Shown here piece after piece: positions 7,544 to 15,698 of a stretch of 64,000 nucleotides of DNA (its first letter is position 1; each line of letters begins with the position of its first letter). The DNA lies in assembly GCA_035638075.1 (NCBI GenBank), contig DASRAU010000023.1, forward strand, positions 1 to 64,000. The letters are read 5' to 3'. The notes beneath the pieces were generated by a model that saw nothing but the letters and a program-made list of their open reading frames with translations, did not search any database and was not told the origin of the DNA. The DNA is from DASRAU01 sp035638075 (GTDB taxonomy: Bacteria > Acidobacteriota > Polarisedimenticolia > Gp22-AA2). The translations under genes were made by a program, and so were the position numbers.

Positions 7544-8739
7544 GCGCGCCCGTCCCGCCGCCGCTGGCGCGCCGTCTCGACGTCATCAGCGTCTCGCCGA
7601 CGCTCCAGGTGATGATGGAGGCGAAGCGCCTGCGCGAGCGGGGCGTGGACGTCGTCGACTTCGGCCCCGGCGAGCCGGACTTCAACACGCCGGAGAACAT
7701 CAAGCGGGCCGGGCAGCAGGCGATCGCGCAGGACATGAGCCACTACGTCGAGACCGCCGGCATCCCCGAGCTGCGCCGCGCCATCGTCGAGCGCTATCGC
7801 CGGACTTACGGCGCCGCGTGGGACGACGGCGACGTCGTCACCGGCGTCGGCGGCAAGAACGTCCTGTTCGTGCTCGCCATGGCCCTGTTCGACCCGGGCG
7901 ATCGGGTGGCGATCTACGCGCTGTACTGGGTGTCGTTCCCCGAGCAGGTGAAGCTGTGCGGCGCCGAGCCGGTCATCCTGCCGTGCGAGGAGACCGACGC
8001 CGGGCCGATCCCGCGCGCCAGCGCGCTCGAGCCGCACCGCGGGCGCCTGAAGGCGATCCTGCTCAACTCGCCGTGCAATCCGAGCGGCGCCGTCATCCCG
8101 GCCGACGAGGTGCAGCGCTTCGCCGCCTTCGCCGCGGCGGAATCGACGTACCTCGTGAGCGACGAGACCTACGACGCGTTCACGTACAGCGGCGCGTACG
8201 CCTCCTTCGCGGCGCACAAGGAACGGCTCGCCGACCGGCTGGTGCTGGTGAACTCGCTGTCGAAGACCTACGCCATGACCGGCTGGCGCGTCGGCTACGC
8301 CCTGGCGCCGCGTCCGATCGCCGACGCCATGAAGAAGGTGCAGTCGCACGACGCCACCCACACTGCGGTCGTGGCCCAGGCGGCGGCGCGCGAGGCGCTC
8401 TCCGGCGCGCAGGACTCGGTCGCCTCGATGCGCGAGGAGTACCGGCGGCGGCGCGACGAGCTGGTGCCGGCCCTCAACCGCCTGCGCGGCATCCGGTGCC
8501 CCCTTCCGGGCGGCGCGTTCTACGTCTTTCCCGACGTGCGCGGCGCCATGGAGACGCTCGGCTGCGCCACCTCGATCGACTTCGCGAAGCGCCTGATGAC
8601 CGATGCGGCGATCGCCGTCGTTCCCGGGGAGGCGTTCGGCGTCCCCGGGCGCGTCCGGATGTCCTACGCCCTGGCTCCCGAGCGGATGCGCGAAGGGCTG
8701 ACGCGGCTGCGGAAGCTCCTCGGAGAAACCACGGCGTGA
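7540..8739 (+). CDS. Class I/II pyridoxal-phosphate aminotransferase (aspartate aminotransferase-like)
   Basis: A 399-residue fold-type I aminotransferase. Visible landmarks are FGPGEPDFNTP near the N-terminus and NSPCNPSGAVIP (substrate/PLP-binding Asn-Pro). DETYDAF carries the Asp that pairs with PLP nitrogen. SKTYAMTGWRVGY carries the Schiff-base Lys at about residue 242, and the C-terminal Arg sits in GRVRMSYA. This layout matches the bacterial aspartate/prephenate aminotransferase group (AspB/AatA), but substrate specificity cannot be read from sequence alone. The start overlaps coaD by four bases, and the next gene overlaps its stop. Confidence 0.9.
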   Translation: MSAPVPPPLARRLDVISVSPTLQVMMEAKRLRERGVDVVDFGPGEPDFNTPENIKRAGQQAIAQDMSHYVETAGIPELRRAIVERYRRTYGAAWDDGDVVTGVGGKNVLFVLAMALFDPGDRVAIYALYWVSFPEQVKLCGAEPVILPCEETDAGPIPRASALEPHRGRLKAILLNSPCNPSGAVIPADEVQRFAAFAAAESTYLVSDETYDAFTYSGAYASFAAHKERLADRLVLVNSLSKTYAMTGWRVGYALAPRPIADAMKKVQSHDATHTAVVAQAAAREALSGAQDSVASMREEYRRRRDELVPALNRLRGIRCPLPGGAFYVFPDVRGAMETLGCATSIDFAKRLMTDAAIAVVPGEAFGVPGRVRMSYALAPERMREGLTRLRKLLGETTA

Positions 8740-10091
8740 TCCGCCGCGCCCCCTCGCGCGCCTGGACGCGCGGCGCCGCGGGTCTGCTCGCGGTTTTCTG
8801 CGCTTGCGTCGCGGCCGGACCGGCAACGCCCGCGGCGACCGCCGCCCCGCACGCCGCGACGGGCGGCCCGGCGGTGTACACGGTGACACTCGACGACGTC
8901 ATCCATCCACTGTCGGCCCGCTATTTCCGGGATTCGCTGCAGCGGGCGGAGCACGAAGGGGCGGCCCTCTTCATCCTGAAGCTCGACACGCCGGGCGGTC
9001 TCATGGACTCGATGGAGGACATGATCAACCGCATGACCCACGCCCGCGTGCCGGTGGTCGTCTTCGTGCACGGCACCAAGGCGGCGTCGGCCGGATTCTT
9101 CCTGACCATCGCGGCGGACGTGGCGGTGATGGCGCCTGGGACGCGCTTCGGCGCGGCGCACCCGGTCCTCGCCATCGGCGACATCCCCGCCGACTCGCCG
9201 ATGGCGGCGAAGGTCGAGAACGACGCGGCCGCCTACGTGCGCTCGATCGCGACCAACCGGCATCGCAACGCGGTCGAGGCGGAGAAGGCGGTGCGCGAGA
9301 GCCGGGCCTTCACCGAGCAGGAGGCGCTCAAGCTCGGGCTCATCGATTTCATCGCGAAGGATGAAGCGGAGATCGTCGCGAAGCTCGACGGGCGCCCCAT
9401 CCGGCGCTTCTCGGGAGACACCGTCACCATCGACCTGAAGGACGCGCGCGTCGTGTCGCTCGACATGAGCCGCCGCGACCGGTTCCTGAAGGTGCTGGCC
9501 AACCCGACGCTCGCGGCGCTGCTGCTGTTCGCCGGGATCCTCGGGCTTTACATCGAGTTCACCCACCCGGGGCTCATCGCGCCGGGGCTCATCGGCGCCA
9601 TCTGCCTGGTGCTGTTCGTCTTCGCCAGCCAGATGCTGCCGATCAACTGGATCGGCGTGGCGCTGGTGGTGCTCGGGTGCGTGCTGTTCCTGCTCGAGCT
9701 CAAGGTGATCAGCCACGGGGCCCTGGCGGGAGGCGGCATCGTCTGTCTCGTCCTCGGCGCGCTCATCCTCTTCCCGAACTCGCCCGAGGTGCCGGGGTGG
9801 CGGGCGGCGCGGCTGCTCATCCTGGCGGTCGCGGCCGGCGTCGGGTCGATCATGGCGATCCTGTCGATCCTCGTCACCCGCATCTGGCGGCTCAAGCCGC
9901 TGACCGGGGCGAGCGGGCTCATGGACGAGCGCGGCACGGCGCTGACCGATCTCGAGCCCGACGGGCGGGTGTTCGTGCACGGCGAGTCCTGGAACGCGCG
10001 CGCCGCGACGCGCATCGCCAAGGGGGCCAGGGTGCGGGTGACGGGCGTGCACGACCTGGTGCTGGATGTGGACGAGGTCCGCGGCTCGTGA
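8736..10091 (+). CDS. NfeD-family membrane protein with ClpP-class (S49-like) serine protease domain
   Basis: A 451-residue long-form NfeD protein. It has a signal peptide or first helix (residues 10-30), then a ClpP/crotonase-fold protease domain with LDTPGGLMDSM and AASAGFF (Ser near 119). Four to five membrane helices follow (LAALLLFAGILGLYIEF onward), and a C-terminal OB-fold NfeD domain (GTALTDLEPDGRVFV...GARVRVTGVHDLVL). Long NfeD proteins partner with SPFH proteins, which they cleave or regulate in membrane microdomains; the next gene is such a partner. The start is GTG at 8736, overlapping the aminotransferase stop. Confidence 0.92.
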   Translation: MIRRAPSRAWTRGAAGLLAVFCACVAAGPATPAATAAPHAATGGPAVYTVTLDDVIHPLSARYFRDSLQRAEHEGAALFILKLDTPGGLMDSMEDMINRMTHARVPVVVFVHGTKAASAGFFLTIAADVAVMAPGTRFGAAHPVLAIGDIPADSPMAAKVENDAAAYVRSIATNRHRNAVEAEKAVRESRAFTEQEALKLGLIDFIAKDEAEIVAKLDGRPIRRFSGDTVTIDLKDARVVSLDMSRRDRFLKVLANPTLAALLLFAGILGLYIEFTHPGLIAPGLIGAICLVLFVFASQMLPINWIGVALVVLGCVLFLLELKVISHGALAGGGIVCLVLGALILFPNSPEVPGWRAARLLILAVAAGVGSIMAILSILVTRIWRLKPLTGASGLMDERGTALTDLEPDGRVFVHGESWNARAATRIAKGARVRVTGVHDLVLDVDEVRGS

Positions 10092-10128
10092 GGCGGACGG
10101 GCGCTTCGGTTCAAGAGAGGGAGGCGTG

Positions 10129-10899
10129 ATGCCGATCCTGGGTGGCGTTCCGGTGGTGATCCTGGCGGTCGCCTTCTGGCTGTTCCTGAGCGTCAAGATC
10201 CTCAACGAGTACGAGCGGGGCGTCGTCTTCCGCCTCGGGCGCCTGCTGCCGCAGCCGGCCGGGCCGGGGATCGTCATCGTCGCCTTTCCCATCGACCGGA
10301 TGGTGCGCATCTCGCAGCGGGTGGTGGTGCACGACGTTCCGCCGCAGGATGTCATCACCCGCGACAACGTCTCGGTGAAGGTGAACGCGGTCGTCTATTA
10401 CCGCGTCGTGGACTCGCGCCGGGCGGTCGTCGAGGTCGAGCAGTACCACTACGCCACGTCCCAGCTGGCGCAGACGACCCTGCGATCGGTGCTCGGCCAG
10501 GTCGAGCTGGACGACCTGCTGAGCAAGCGCGAGCACCTCAACGCGGAGCTGCAGCAGATCCTCGACCGGCACACCGATCCCTGGGGGATCAAGGTCTCGG
10601 CGGTCGAGGTCAAGCACGTCGACCTGCCTCCGGAGATGCAGCGCGCCATGGCGAAGCAGGCGGAGGCGGAGCGCGAGAAGCGCGCCAAGATCATCCACGC
10701 CGACGGCGAGCTGCAGGCGTCGGCGTCGCTCGCCAAGGCGGCGAACATCTTCTCGGAGAACCCGACGACGCTGCAGCTGCGGTACCTGCAGACGCTCACC
10801 GAGATCGCCACCGAGAAGAACTCCACCATCATCTTCCCGATGCCGATCGACATCTTCGACGTGCTGCGCCGCGCCGTGTCGTCGCGAGGAGGCGCGTGA
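10129..10899 (+). CDS. SPFH/stomatin-like protein (slipin)
   Basis: A 256-residue protein with an N-terminal membrane helix (VVILAVAFWLFLSVKI), then a prohibitin-homology domain: NEYERGVVFRLGR, ITRDNVSVKVNAVVYYRV, LRSVLGQVELDDLLSKRE. A coiled segment ERE-KRAKIIHADGELQAS follows. This is the p-stomatin/slipin pattern. Paired with the upstream NfeD gene, it probably forms a membrane microdomain scaffold on which the NfeD protease acts. GGGAGG lies just before the ATG. The next gene overlaps the stop. Confidence 0.94.
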   Translation: MPILGGVPVVILAVAFWLFLSVKILNEYERGVVFRLGRLLPQPAGPGIVIVAFPIDRMVRISQRVVVHDVPPQDVITRDNVSVKVNAVVYYRVVDSRRAVVEVEQYHYATSQLAQTTLRSVLGQVELDDLLSKREHLNAELQQILDRHTDPWGIKVSAVEVKHVDLPPEMQRAMAKQAEAEREKRAKIIHADGELQASASLAKAANIFSENPTTLQLRYLQTLTEIATEKNSTIIFPMPIDIFDVLRRAVSSRGGA

Positions 10900-11945
10900 G
10901 CGACGACCCGGCCGCTCTCGCCGAGCAGCTCGAGACGGCGCGGCGGGCCCTCGAGGTGTGCCGGTGCATCGACACGGCGGCCGCGGCCGACGCGTTCCTG
11001 CGCGGCGCCGTGGCGCAGAGCCGCCTCCCGGTCGGATTGCTGTACCTCTACGACGCCGAGAGCGACATGTTCCGCCTGGCGGTGAGCACCCTCCCGGAGG
11101 GATCGCCGCAGCGGGACGAGCTGGCCGCGCTCGATCTCGCGGCGCTGCGGCGGCCCGGACCGGCCGAGGCCTGGGATTCGCTGGTCGCGCCGCCGCCGGC
11201 GCCGCTCGATGTCCTGCGCTGCGATCCGATCCTGGCGGTGCCGCTGCACGGCGGCGGGCGGCTCCTCGGCATGCTGCTGCTCGGGGGGCCGGGGGGAGGC
11301 GCGGCCCGGCCCGAGCCGCTGGTGCGGCTGCGGCGGCTCCTCCCCGAGATGCTCCCCGGCCTGGTCAACGCGCACCGCGTGCAGCAGTACCGCGACCTCG
11401 TCATCAAGGACGACCAGAGCGACTGCTACAACCGGCGCTTCTTCGATCGTTGCCTGTCGGAGGAGGTGTACCGCGCGCAGCGTTACGGCCAGGCGCTGTC
11501 GCTGGTGTTCCTCGATCTCGACAACCTGAAGCAGGTGAACGCGCGTCACGGGCACGGCGCCGGCTCGCGCACGGTGCGCGAGGTGTCGCGGCGCCTGCTC
11601 GGGACCATCCGCGGCAGCGACCGGGCGTTCCGCTACGGCGGCGACGAGTTCTGCCTCGTGCTGCCGGCGACCGACCTGGCCGGCGCGCGCGAGCTGTGTG
11701 AGCGCCTGCGCACCGCCATCGGCGACAAGCCGTTCGTCGTGGACAGCGCGACGCACCTGAAGGTGACCGCCTCGTTCGGCATCGCCACCTACCCTCTGCA
11801 CGCCCGCACCAGTCTCGGTCTCATCAAGTGCGCCGACGAGGCCATGCAGACCGCCAAAGGCGCGGGAAAGAACCTGGTCTTCGTCGCCGGCGAGCGTCTC
11901 CCGTCGCCGAGCCCGCGCGCCCAGGCGGTCGGGGAGGGAAGCTGA
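10896..11945 (+). CDS. Diguanylate cyclase with N-terminal GAF-like sensor region
   Basis: A 349-residue protein. Residues 1-160 look like a degenerate GAF domain (VGLLYLYDAESDMFRLAVS; ILAVPLHGGGRLLGMLLLGG). The C-terminal half is a GGDEF domain with DLDNLKQVNARHGHGAG, the active-site GGDEF at 248-252, and an RGSD inhibitory site (239-242) exactly five residues before it. It should therefore make cyclic di-GMP and be subject to product inhibition. No membrane segment is seen, so it is probably cytoplasmic. GTG at 10896 overlaps the SPFH stop. The neighbouring SPOR and GspE-like genes may be its cellular context. Confidence 0.92.
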   Translation: MSDDPAALAEQLETARRALEVCRCIDTAAAADAFLRGAVAQSRLPVGLLYLYDAESDMFRLAVSTLPEGSPQRDELAALDLAALRRPGPAEAWDSLVAPPPAPLDVLRCDPILAVPLHGGGRLLGMLLLGGPGGGAARPEPLVRLRRLLPEMLPGLVNAHRVQQYRDLVIKDDQSDCYNRRFFDRCLSEEVYRAQRYGQALSLVFLDLDNLKQVNARHGHGAGSRTVREVSRRLLGTIRGSDRAFRYGGDEFCLVLPATDLAGARELCERLRTAIGDKPFVVDSATHLKVTASFGIATYPLHARTSLGLIKCADEAMQTAKGAGKNLVFVAGERLPSPSPRAQAVGEGS

Positions 11946-12427
11946 TGGCGCGCCGGGTGCGCGGCCCGATTCTCGCCGTGCTCGTGACGAGCGGACTGCT
12001 GCTCGCGGGCGCCCGCTACGTCGGCGGCGTGGCCGCGAAGCGCGTCGCCTCCGGACGCGGAGCGACCGCGGTGCAGAAGGCGACGGCCGTCCCGGATCTC
12101 ACGTTCTACAGCAAGCTGGGGGACGCGCCGCCCGCGAAGGGGCCGGCGCCGGAGAACGCCCTGCGTCCCGCGCCGGGGGACCTGGTTCCGGCCTCGGGGA
12201 TCTTCGTGGTCCAGGTGCTCGGCAGCGCCGACGAGACCAGGGCCAGGCAGGTGCGCGATCGCCTCGCGTCACACGGCTTCCCCGCCGCCGCGATCCAGGA
12301 CGACGGTGGAAGGTGGAAGGTGCGCGTCGGGCGCTGGAAGGAGCGCGGTCCCGCCGACGCCATGGCCGATCGCATCCGCAAGTCCCTCGGCCTCCAGACC
12401 TGGGTGCTCCGCGAAGGCGAGCGATAG
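11945..12427 (+). CDS. SPOR-domain protein with N-terminal membrane anchor
   Basis: A 160-residue protein with one N-terminal membrane helix (residues 7-25, PILAVLVTSGLLLAGARYVGG), a short Pro/Ala linker, and a SPOR domain (about 85-155: IFVVQVLGSADETRARQVRDRL...GRWKVRVGRWKERGPADAMADRI). SPOR domains bind glycan strands stripped of stem peptides at division septa. It sits on an ATGA-type overlap with the diguanylate cyclase and ahead of the pseudo-GspE gene, so the three are probably one transcript. Confidence 0.85.
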   Translation: MARRVRGPILAVLVTSGLLLAGARYVGGVAAKRVASGRGATAVQKATAVPDLTFYSKLGDAPPAKGPAPENALRPAPGDLVPASGIFVVQVLGSADETRARQVRDRLASHGFPAAAIQDDGGRWKVRVGRWKERGPADAMADRIRKSLGLQTWVLREGER

Positions 12428-12449
12428 CGTCGATGACAGAAGGAGAGAG

Positions 12450-14090
12450 ATGAGCCAGACCATGCGCCGTCACGACACGCCGCGCCTCCTGGGGGAGCTC
12501 CTGCTCGAGGCGGGGGTCGTGAACGGCGCCGGATTGCGGGCGGGGCTCGAAGCGCAGCGCCTCGGCGGGGGACGACTCGGCTGGCATCTCATGCGGTTGG
12601 GCGAAGTGGTGCCGGTCGGGTTCCATCTCTTCCTCGACACGCACCTCGAGGGGATGCGCCCCGACCTGATGGAGTCGCTGCGATCGGGCGAGGCGGCGGG
12701 AATGATCCCCGCGCCGCTGGCGCATCATTACCGGATGATGCCGGTGCGCGACGACGGCGGGACGCTCGAGATCGCGCTCGGGCACGCCGACCACCGCGGT
12801 CTCCTGCCGGCGGTCGAGGCGCTGACCGGGCGGCGCGTCGAGCCGATCATCTGCCCTCCGTCGTTCCTCGCCGAATCGATCGCGCGTCATTATCCGGCGG
12901 AGGTCGAACCCGGCGTGCTGTTCCGTGCCGCCGGCGAGGCCGAGCTCGTGGTGCGCGCGGCGCGCCGCGGCATCGCCCCTGCCGACATCGAGGCGCTGCG
13001 GCCGTCCGCCCCCGCGTCGGAATGGCTGCGCGCGCTTCTCGCGCTCGGGCTGCGGCGCCGGGCGCGCCTGCTGGCGATCGAGCCGGCTCGCCAGGGCGGC
13101 CGCCTGCGTCTCGAGACCGACGAAGGAGAAGACGGCCTCGATCTTCCCGAGGGCCCGCTCGCATCCGTCGCCGCGCTCGTGGACGGCCTGTCGGGGGCCG
13201 CGGCGCGCGGCCAGCTCCTGCCGCGTGAAGGCCGCTTCACGGCGTTCGACGAAGGGCGCCGGGTCGTCGTCAGCGCCCTGTCGCTGCCGGGGCTGCACGG
13301 CCGGACGACGCTCCTGCACCTGCGGGAAGAGAAGATCCTCGACCCGACACCGCTGCAGCACGCGCGCGCCCTGCCGGCGCTGGTGAGCGCCGTCGAGACC
13401 CTGGCATCGGAGCGCCGGGGACTGCTCGTCCTCGCCGGGACCGGGCCGTCGGAATGGAACTCGGCGCTCCTCGCGGTGCTCGGACTCCTGGGCGATCGGC
13501 TGCCGCGCCGCGATGTGCGCGGCGGCTGGGACGAGCCGGCCCCGGTCTCCCTCGAGAGCGCGGCCGACCTGCTGGTGGTCGCCACGCCCTGGGACGAGTC
13601 GCTGGCGCCGGCGCTCGAGGCGGAGGCTTCGAAGCGCGTCGTGCTGGCCGCCTGCGATGCGGGCAACGCCTTCCGCGCCGCGGGTGCCCTGGCCCAGGGT
13701 CGGGTCGGCCGCATGGCGCGCAGCGCCCCGGCGGGGATCCTCGCCGCTCGCCACCTCGAGTCAGTCTGCGCAGTCTGCCGCCGCCCGTTCGACTTCGGCG
13801 ACCTGCTCGACCTCGTGCCGGAGGCGGGCGCGGCGCGGTCCGGCTCCTACGCCACCGCTCCCGGATGCGACGCCTGCCGCGGCTCGGGCCGGCTCGAACG
13901 GGTGCGCGTCCTCGAGTACCTGCCGCTCGACCGCCAGGATCTCCTGCGTCCGGGCCGGCGCGCAGCTCTGCGCGACCGGCAGGCGGAGGCGCGCCGGCCG
14001 ACGCTGCTCGACGCGGTCCTCAGCGAAGCGGCGGACGGCCGCGTCGACGTGCGCGAGGTGATGCGCCTGCTCGTGCACGAGCCGCGCTAG
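12450..14090 (+). CDS. Degenerate GspE/PilB-family protein (probable pseudo-ATPase)
   Basis: A 546-residue protein. The N-terminal ~155 residues look like the MshEN/GspE N domain (LLGELLLEAGVV; a second copy around AHHYRMMPVRDDGGTLEIALGHAD). The C-terminal part lines up with the type II secretion/type IV pilus ATPase fold, but the P-loop is gone: GLLVLAGTGPSEWNSALL (about 324-341) stands where GPTGSGKTT should be. In the Walker B region VVATPWDES replaces the usual VGEIRD. The zinc motif is kept: CAVC (440-443) and CDAC (473-476). It could be a structural or c-di-GMP-binding partner of a real PilB. It has its own AGGAGAG ribosome site. Confidence 0.75.
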   Translation: MSQTMRRHDTPRLLGELLLEAGVVNGAGLRAGLEAQRLGGGRLGWHLMRLGEVVPVGFHLFLDTHLEGMRPDLMESLRSGEAAGMIPAPLAHHYRMMPVRDDGGTLEIALGHADHRGLLPAVEALTGRRVEPIICPPSFLAESIARHYPAEVEPGVLFRAAGEAELVVRAARRGIAPADIEALRPSAPASEWLRALLALGLRRRARLLAIEPARQGGRLRLETDEGEDGLDLPEGPLASVAALVDGLSGAAARGQLLPREGRFTAFDEGRRVVVSALSLPGLHGRTTLLHLREEKILDPTPLQHARALPALVSAVETLASERRGLLVLAGTGPSEWNSALLAVLGLLGDRLPRRDVRGGWDEPAPVSLESAADLLVVATPWDESLAPALEAEASKRVVLAACDAGNAFRAAGALAQGRVGRMARSAPAGILAARHLESVCAVCRRPFDFGDLLDLVPEAGAARSGSYATAPGCDACRGSGRLERVRVLEYLPLDRQDLLRPGRRAALRDRQAEARRPTLLDAVLSEAADGRVDVREVMRLLVHEPR

Positions 14091-14100
14091 GAGCACGACA

Positions 14101-15654
14101 CTGCTGGCGCGGTCGACGGCCGCGGTCGCCTCGGGGATCCTGCTCGTCCTGTCCTTCCCGCTCACCGACCAGGGCTGGCTGGCGTTCCTTGCGCTCGTGC
14201 CCCTGCTCCTGGCGCTGCGGGGCGCGGGCTCACGCGACGCGGCCCGCATGGGATTCCTGACCGGGCTGGTCTTCTTCGGCGGGCTCCTCTCCTGGCTCAT
14301 CGGTGTGATGGTGCGCTACGGCGGCCTGCCGCACGTCGTCGGCGGCGCCATCCTGCTGCTCCTCGTCGCGTACCTGGCGATCTACGTGATGCTGTTCACG
14401 GCGATCCTCGCCGCCGGGCTGGCGCGCTCGGGGCCGGTCGCCTACCTGGCCGCCCCGTTCGTCTGGGTCGGACTCGAGCTCCTGCGCGGACGGCTCCTCA
14501 CCGGTTTTCCCTGGGGCGTGCTCGGCGCGACGCAGTGGCGGCACGCCGCGATTCTCCAGGCGTCCTCGATCGGAGGCGTGGCGCTCGTCTCCGGGATGGT
14601 CGTCGCCGTCAATGCGGCTCTGGCCCTCCTGGTGACGCGCGGGGCGCGCCGCGCCGAGCGACTTGCCGGCATCGTGCCGCTGGCGCTCGTCGGTGTGGCG
14701 GCGCTCTGGGGCCGGGGCGTCGTGGCGCGCCTGCCGCAGGGCGACGGCGAGTCGATCCGCGTCGCAGCGATCCAGGCCAACGTCCCGCAGGATCGCAAGT
14801 GGCACCCGGAAGAAGAGGACGGCATCGTCACCCGCCTGCTCGACCTGAGCGGGCGCGCCACACGCGACGGAGCGCGGCTCCTTCTGTGGCCGGAGTCGTC
14901 GAGCCCCCTCTCGTACTACCGGCCGGCGGGGGAGGGCGCGCTGCCGATGCCGCTCGAGCCGCAGCGCGCCGAGGCGGAGCGGGTGGCGACCTTCGTGCGC
15001 GAAAGCGGCGTCACGCTCGTCGCCGGAGCCGTCCAGTACCGCCAGGTCGGCGGGCGGATGCGCGCCTACAACAGCGCCTTCGTGTCGCGTCCCGACGGCG
15101 GTCCCGGGGAGTCATACGACAAGGTGCACCTCGTGCCGTTCGGGGAATACGTCCCGCTGCAGCGCCTGCTGTTCTTCGTCAACCGGATGGTGCAGGGAGC
15201 GGTGGCGGAGTTCGAGGCGGGCGAGAGCCTCGAGCCTCTCCACACGCCGTTCGGAGACGCCGGGACGCTCATCTGCTACGAGGTGATCTTCCCGGGCCAG
15301 GTCCGGCGCGTCGCCCGCGCCGGCTTCCTCGTCAATCTCACCAACGACGCCTGGTTCGGTCACAGCGCCGCGCCGCAACAGCACCTGGCGCTCGCCGTCG
15401 CGCGCGCCGCGGAGAACCACCGCTGGATGGCCCGCGCCGCCAACACCGGCATCTCGGCGATCGTCGACCCCGCCGGTCGGGTCATCGACGCCACACCGCT
15501 CGAGGTGGAGCGCGTGCTGCAGGGGACGATCCACGCGCGCGCCGACGTGACTCCGTACGCCGCGCACGGCGATGTCTTCGCCTGGGCGTGTGCTATATTC
15601 GCGGGGTTCGCCGGCCTCGGTTGGCGCGCGTGGTCGCGGCGCCGGGGCGACTGA
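14101..15654 (+). CDS. lnt: Apolipoprotein N-acyltransferase, probable CTG start
   Basis: An inner-membrane enzyme that adds the third acyl chain to lipoproteins such as Pal. It has an N-terminal bundle of membrane helices, then a nitrilase-fold domain with the catalytic triad Glu in WPES (about residue 265), Lys in YDKVHLVPFGEY (341) and Cys in ICYEV (392), almost the E. coli spacing. The frame between an in-frame stop at 14059 and the first helix holds no ATG, GTG or TTG. The first standard start is GTG at 14197, which would delete helix 1. CTG at 14101 lies seven bases after AGGAG and gives 517 residues, a normal length; ACG at 14095 is another possibility. Confidence 0.85.
   Translation: MLARSTAAVASGILLVLSFPLTDQGWLAFLALVPLLLALRGAGSRDAARMGFLTGLVFFGGLLSWLIGVMVRYGGLPHVVGGAILLLLVAYLAIYVMLFTAILAAGLARSGPVAYLAAPFVWVGLELLRGRLLTGFPWGVLGATQWRHAAILQASSIGGVALVSGMVVAVNAALALLVTRGARRAERLAGIVPLALVGVAALWGRGVVARLPQGDGESIRVAAIQANVPQDRKWHPEEEDGIVTRLLDLSGRATRDGARLLLWPESSSPLSYYRPAGEGALPMPLEPQRAEAERVATFVRESGVTLVAGAVQYRQVGGRMRAYNSAFVSRPDGGPGESYDKVHLVPFGEYVPLQRLLFFVNRMVQGAVAEFEAGESLEPLHTPFGDAGTLICYEVIFPGQVRRVARAGFLVNLTNDAWFGHSAAPQQHLALAVARAAENHRWMARAANTGISAIVDPAGRVIDATPLEVERVLQGTIHARADVTPYAAHGDVFAWACAIFAGFAGLGWRAWSRRRGD
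15591..15599 (+). promoter_or_regulatory. Extended -10 element ahead of prfB
   Basis: TGC-TATATT lies in the 3' end of lnt, about 100 bases before the prfB ATG. No clear -35 is seen. Confidence 0.35.
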
Positions 15655-15698
15655 GCGGAGCCGCCGACACGGCCGGCGCGGAGGCGGACACCTTCCCC

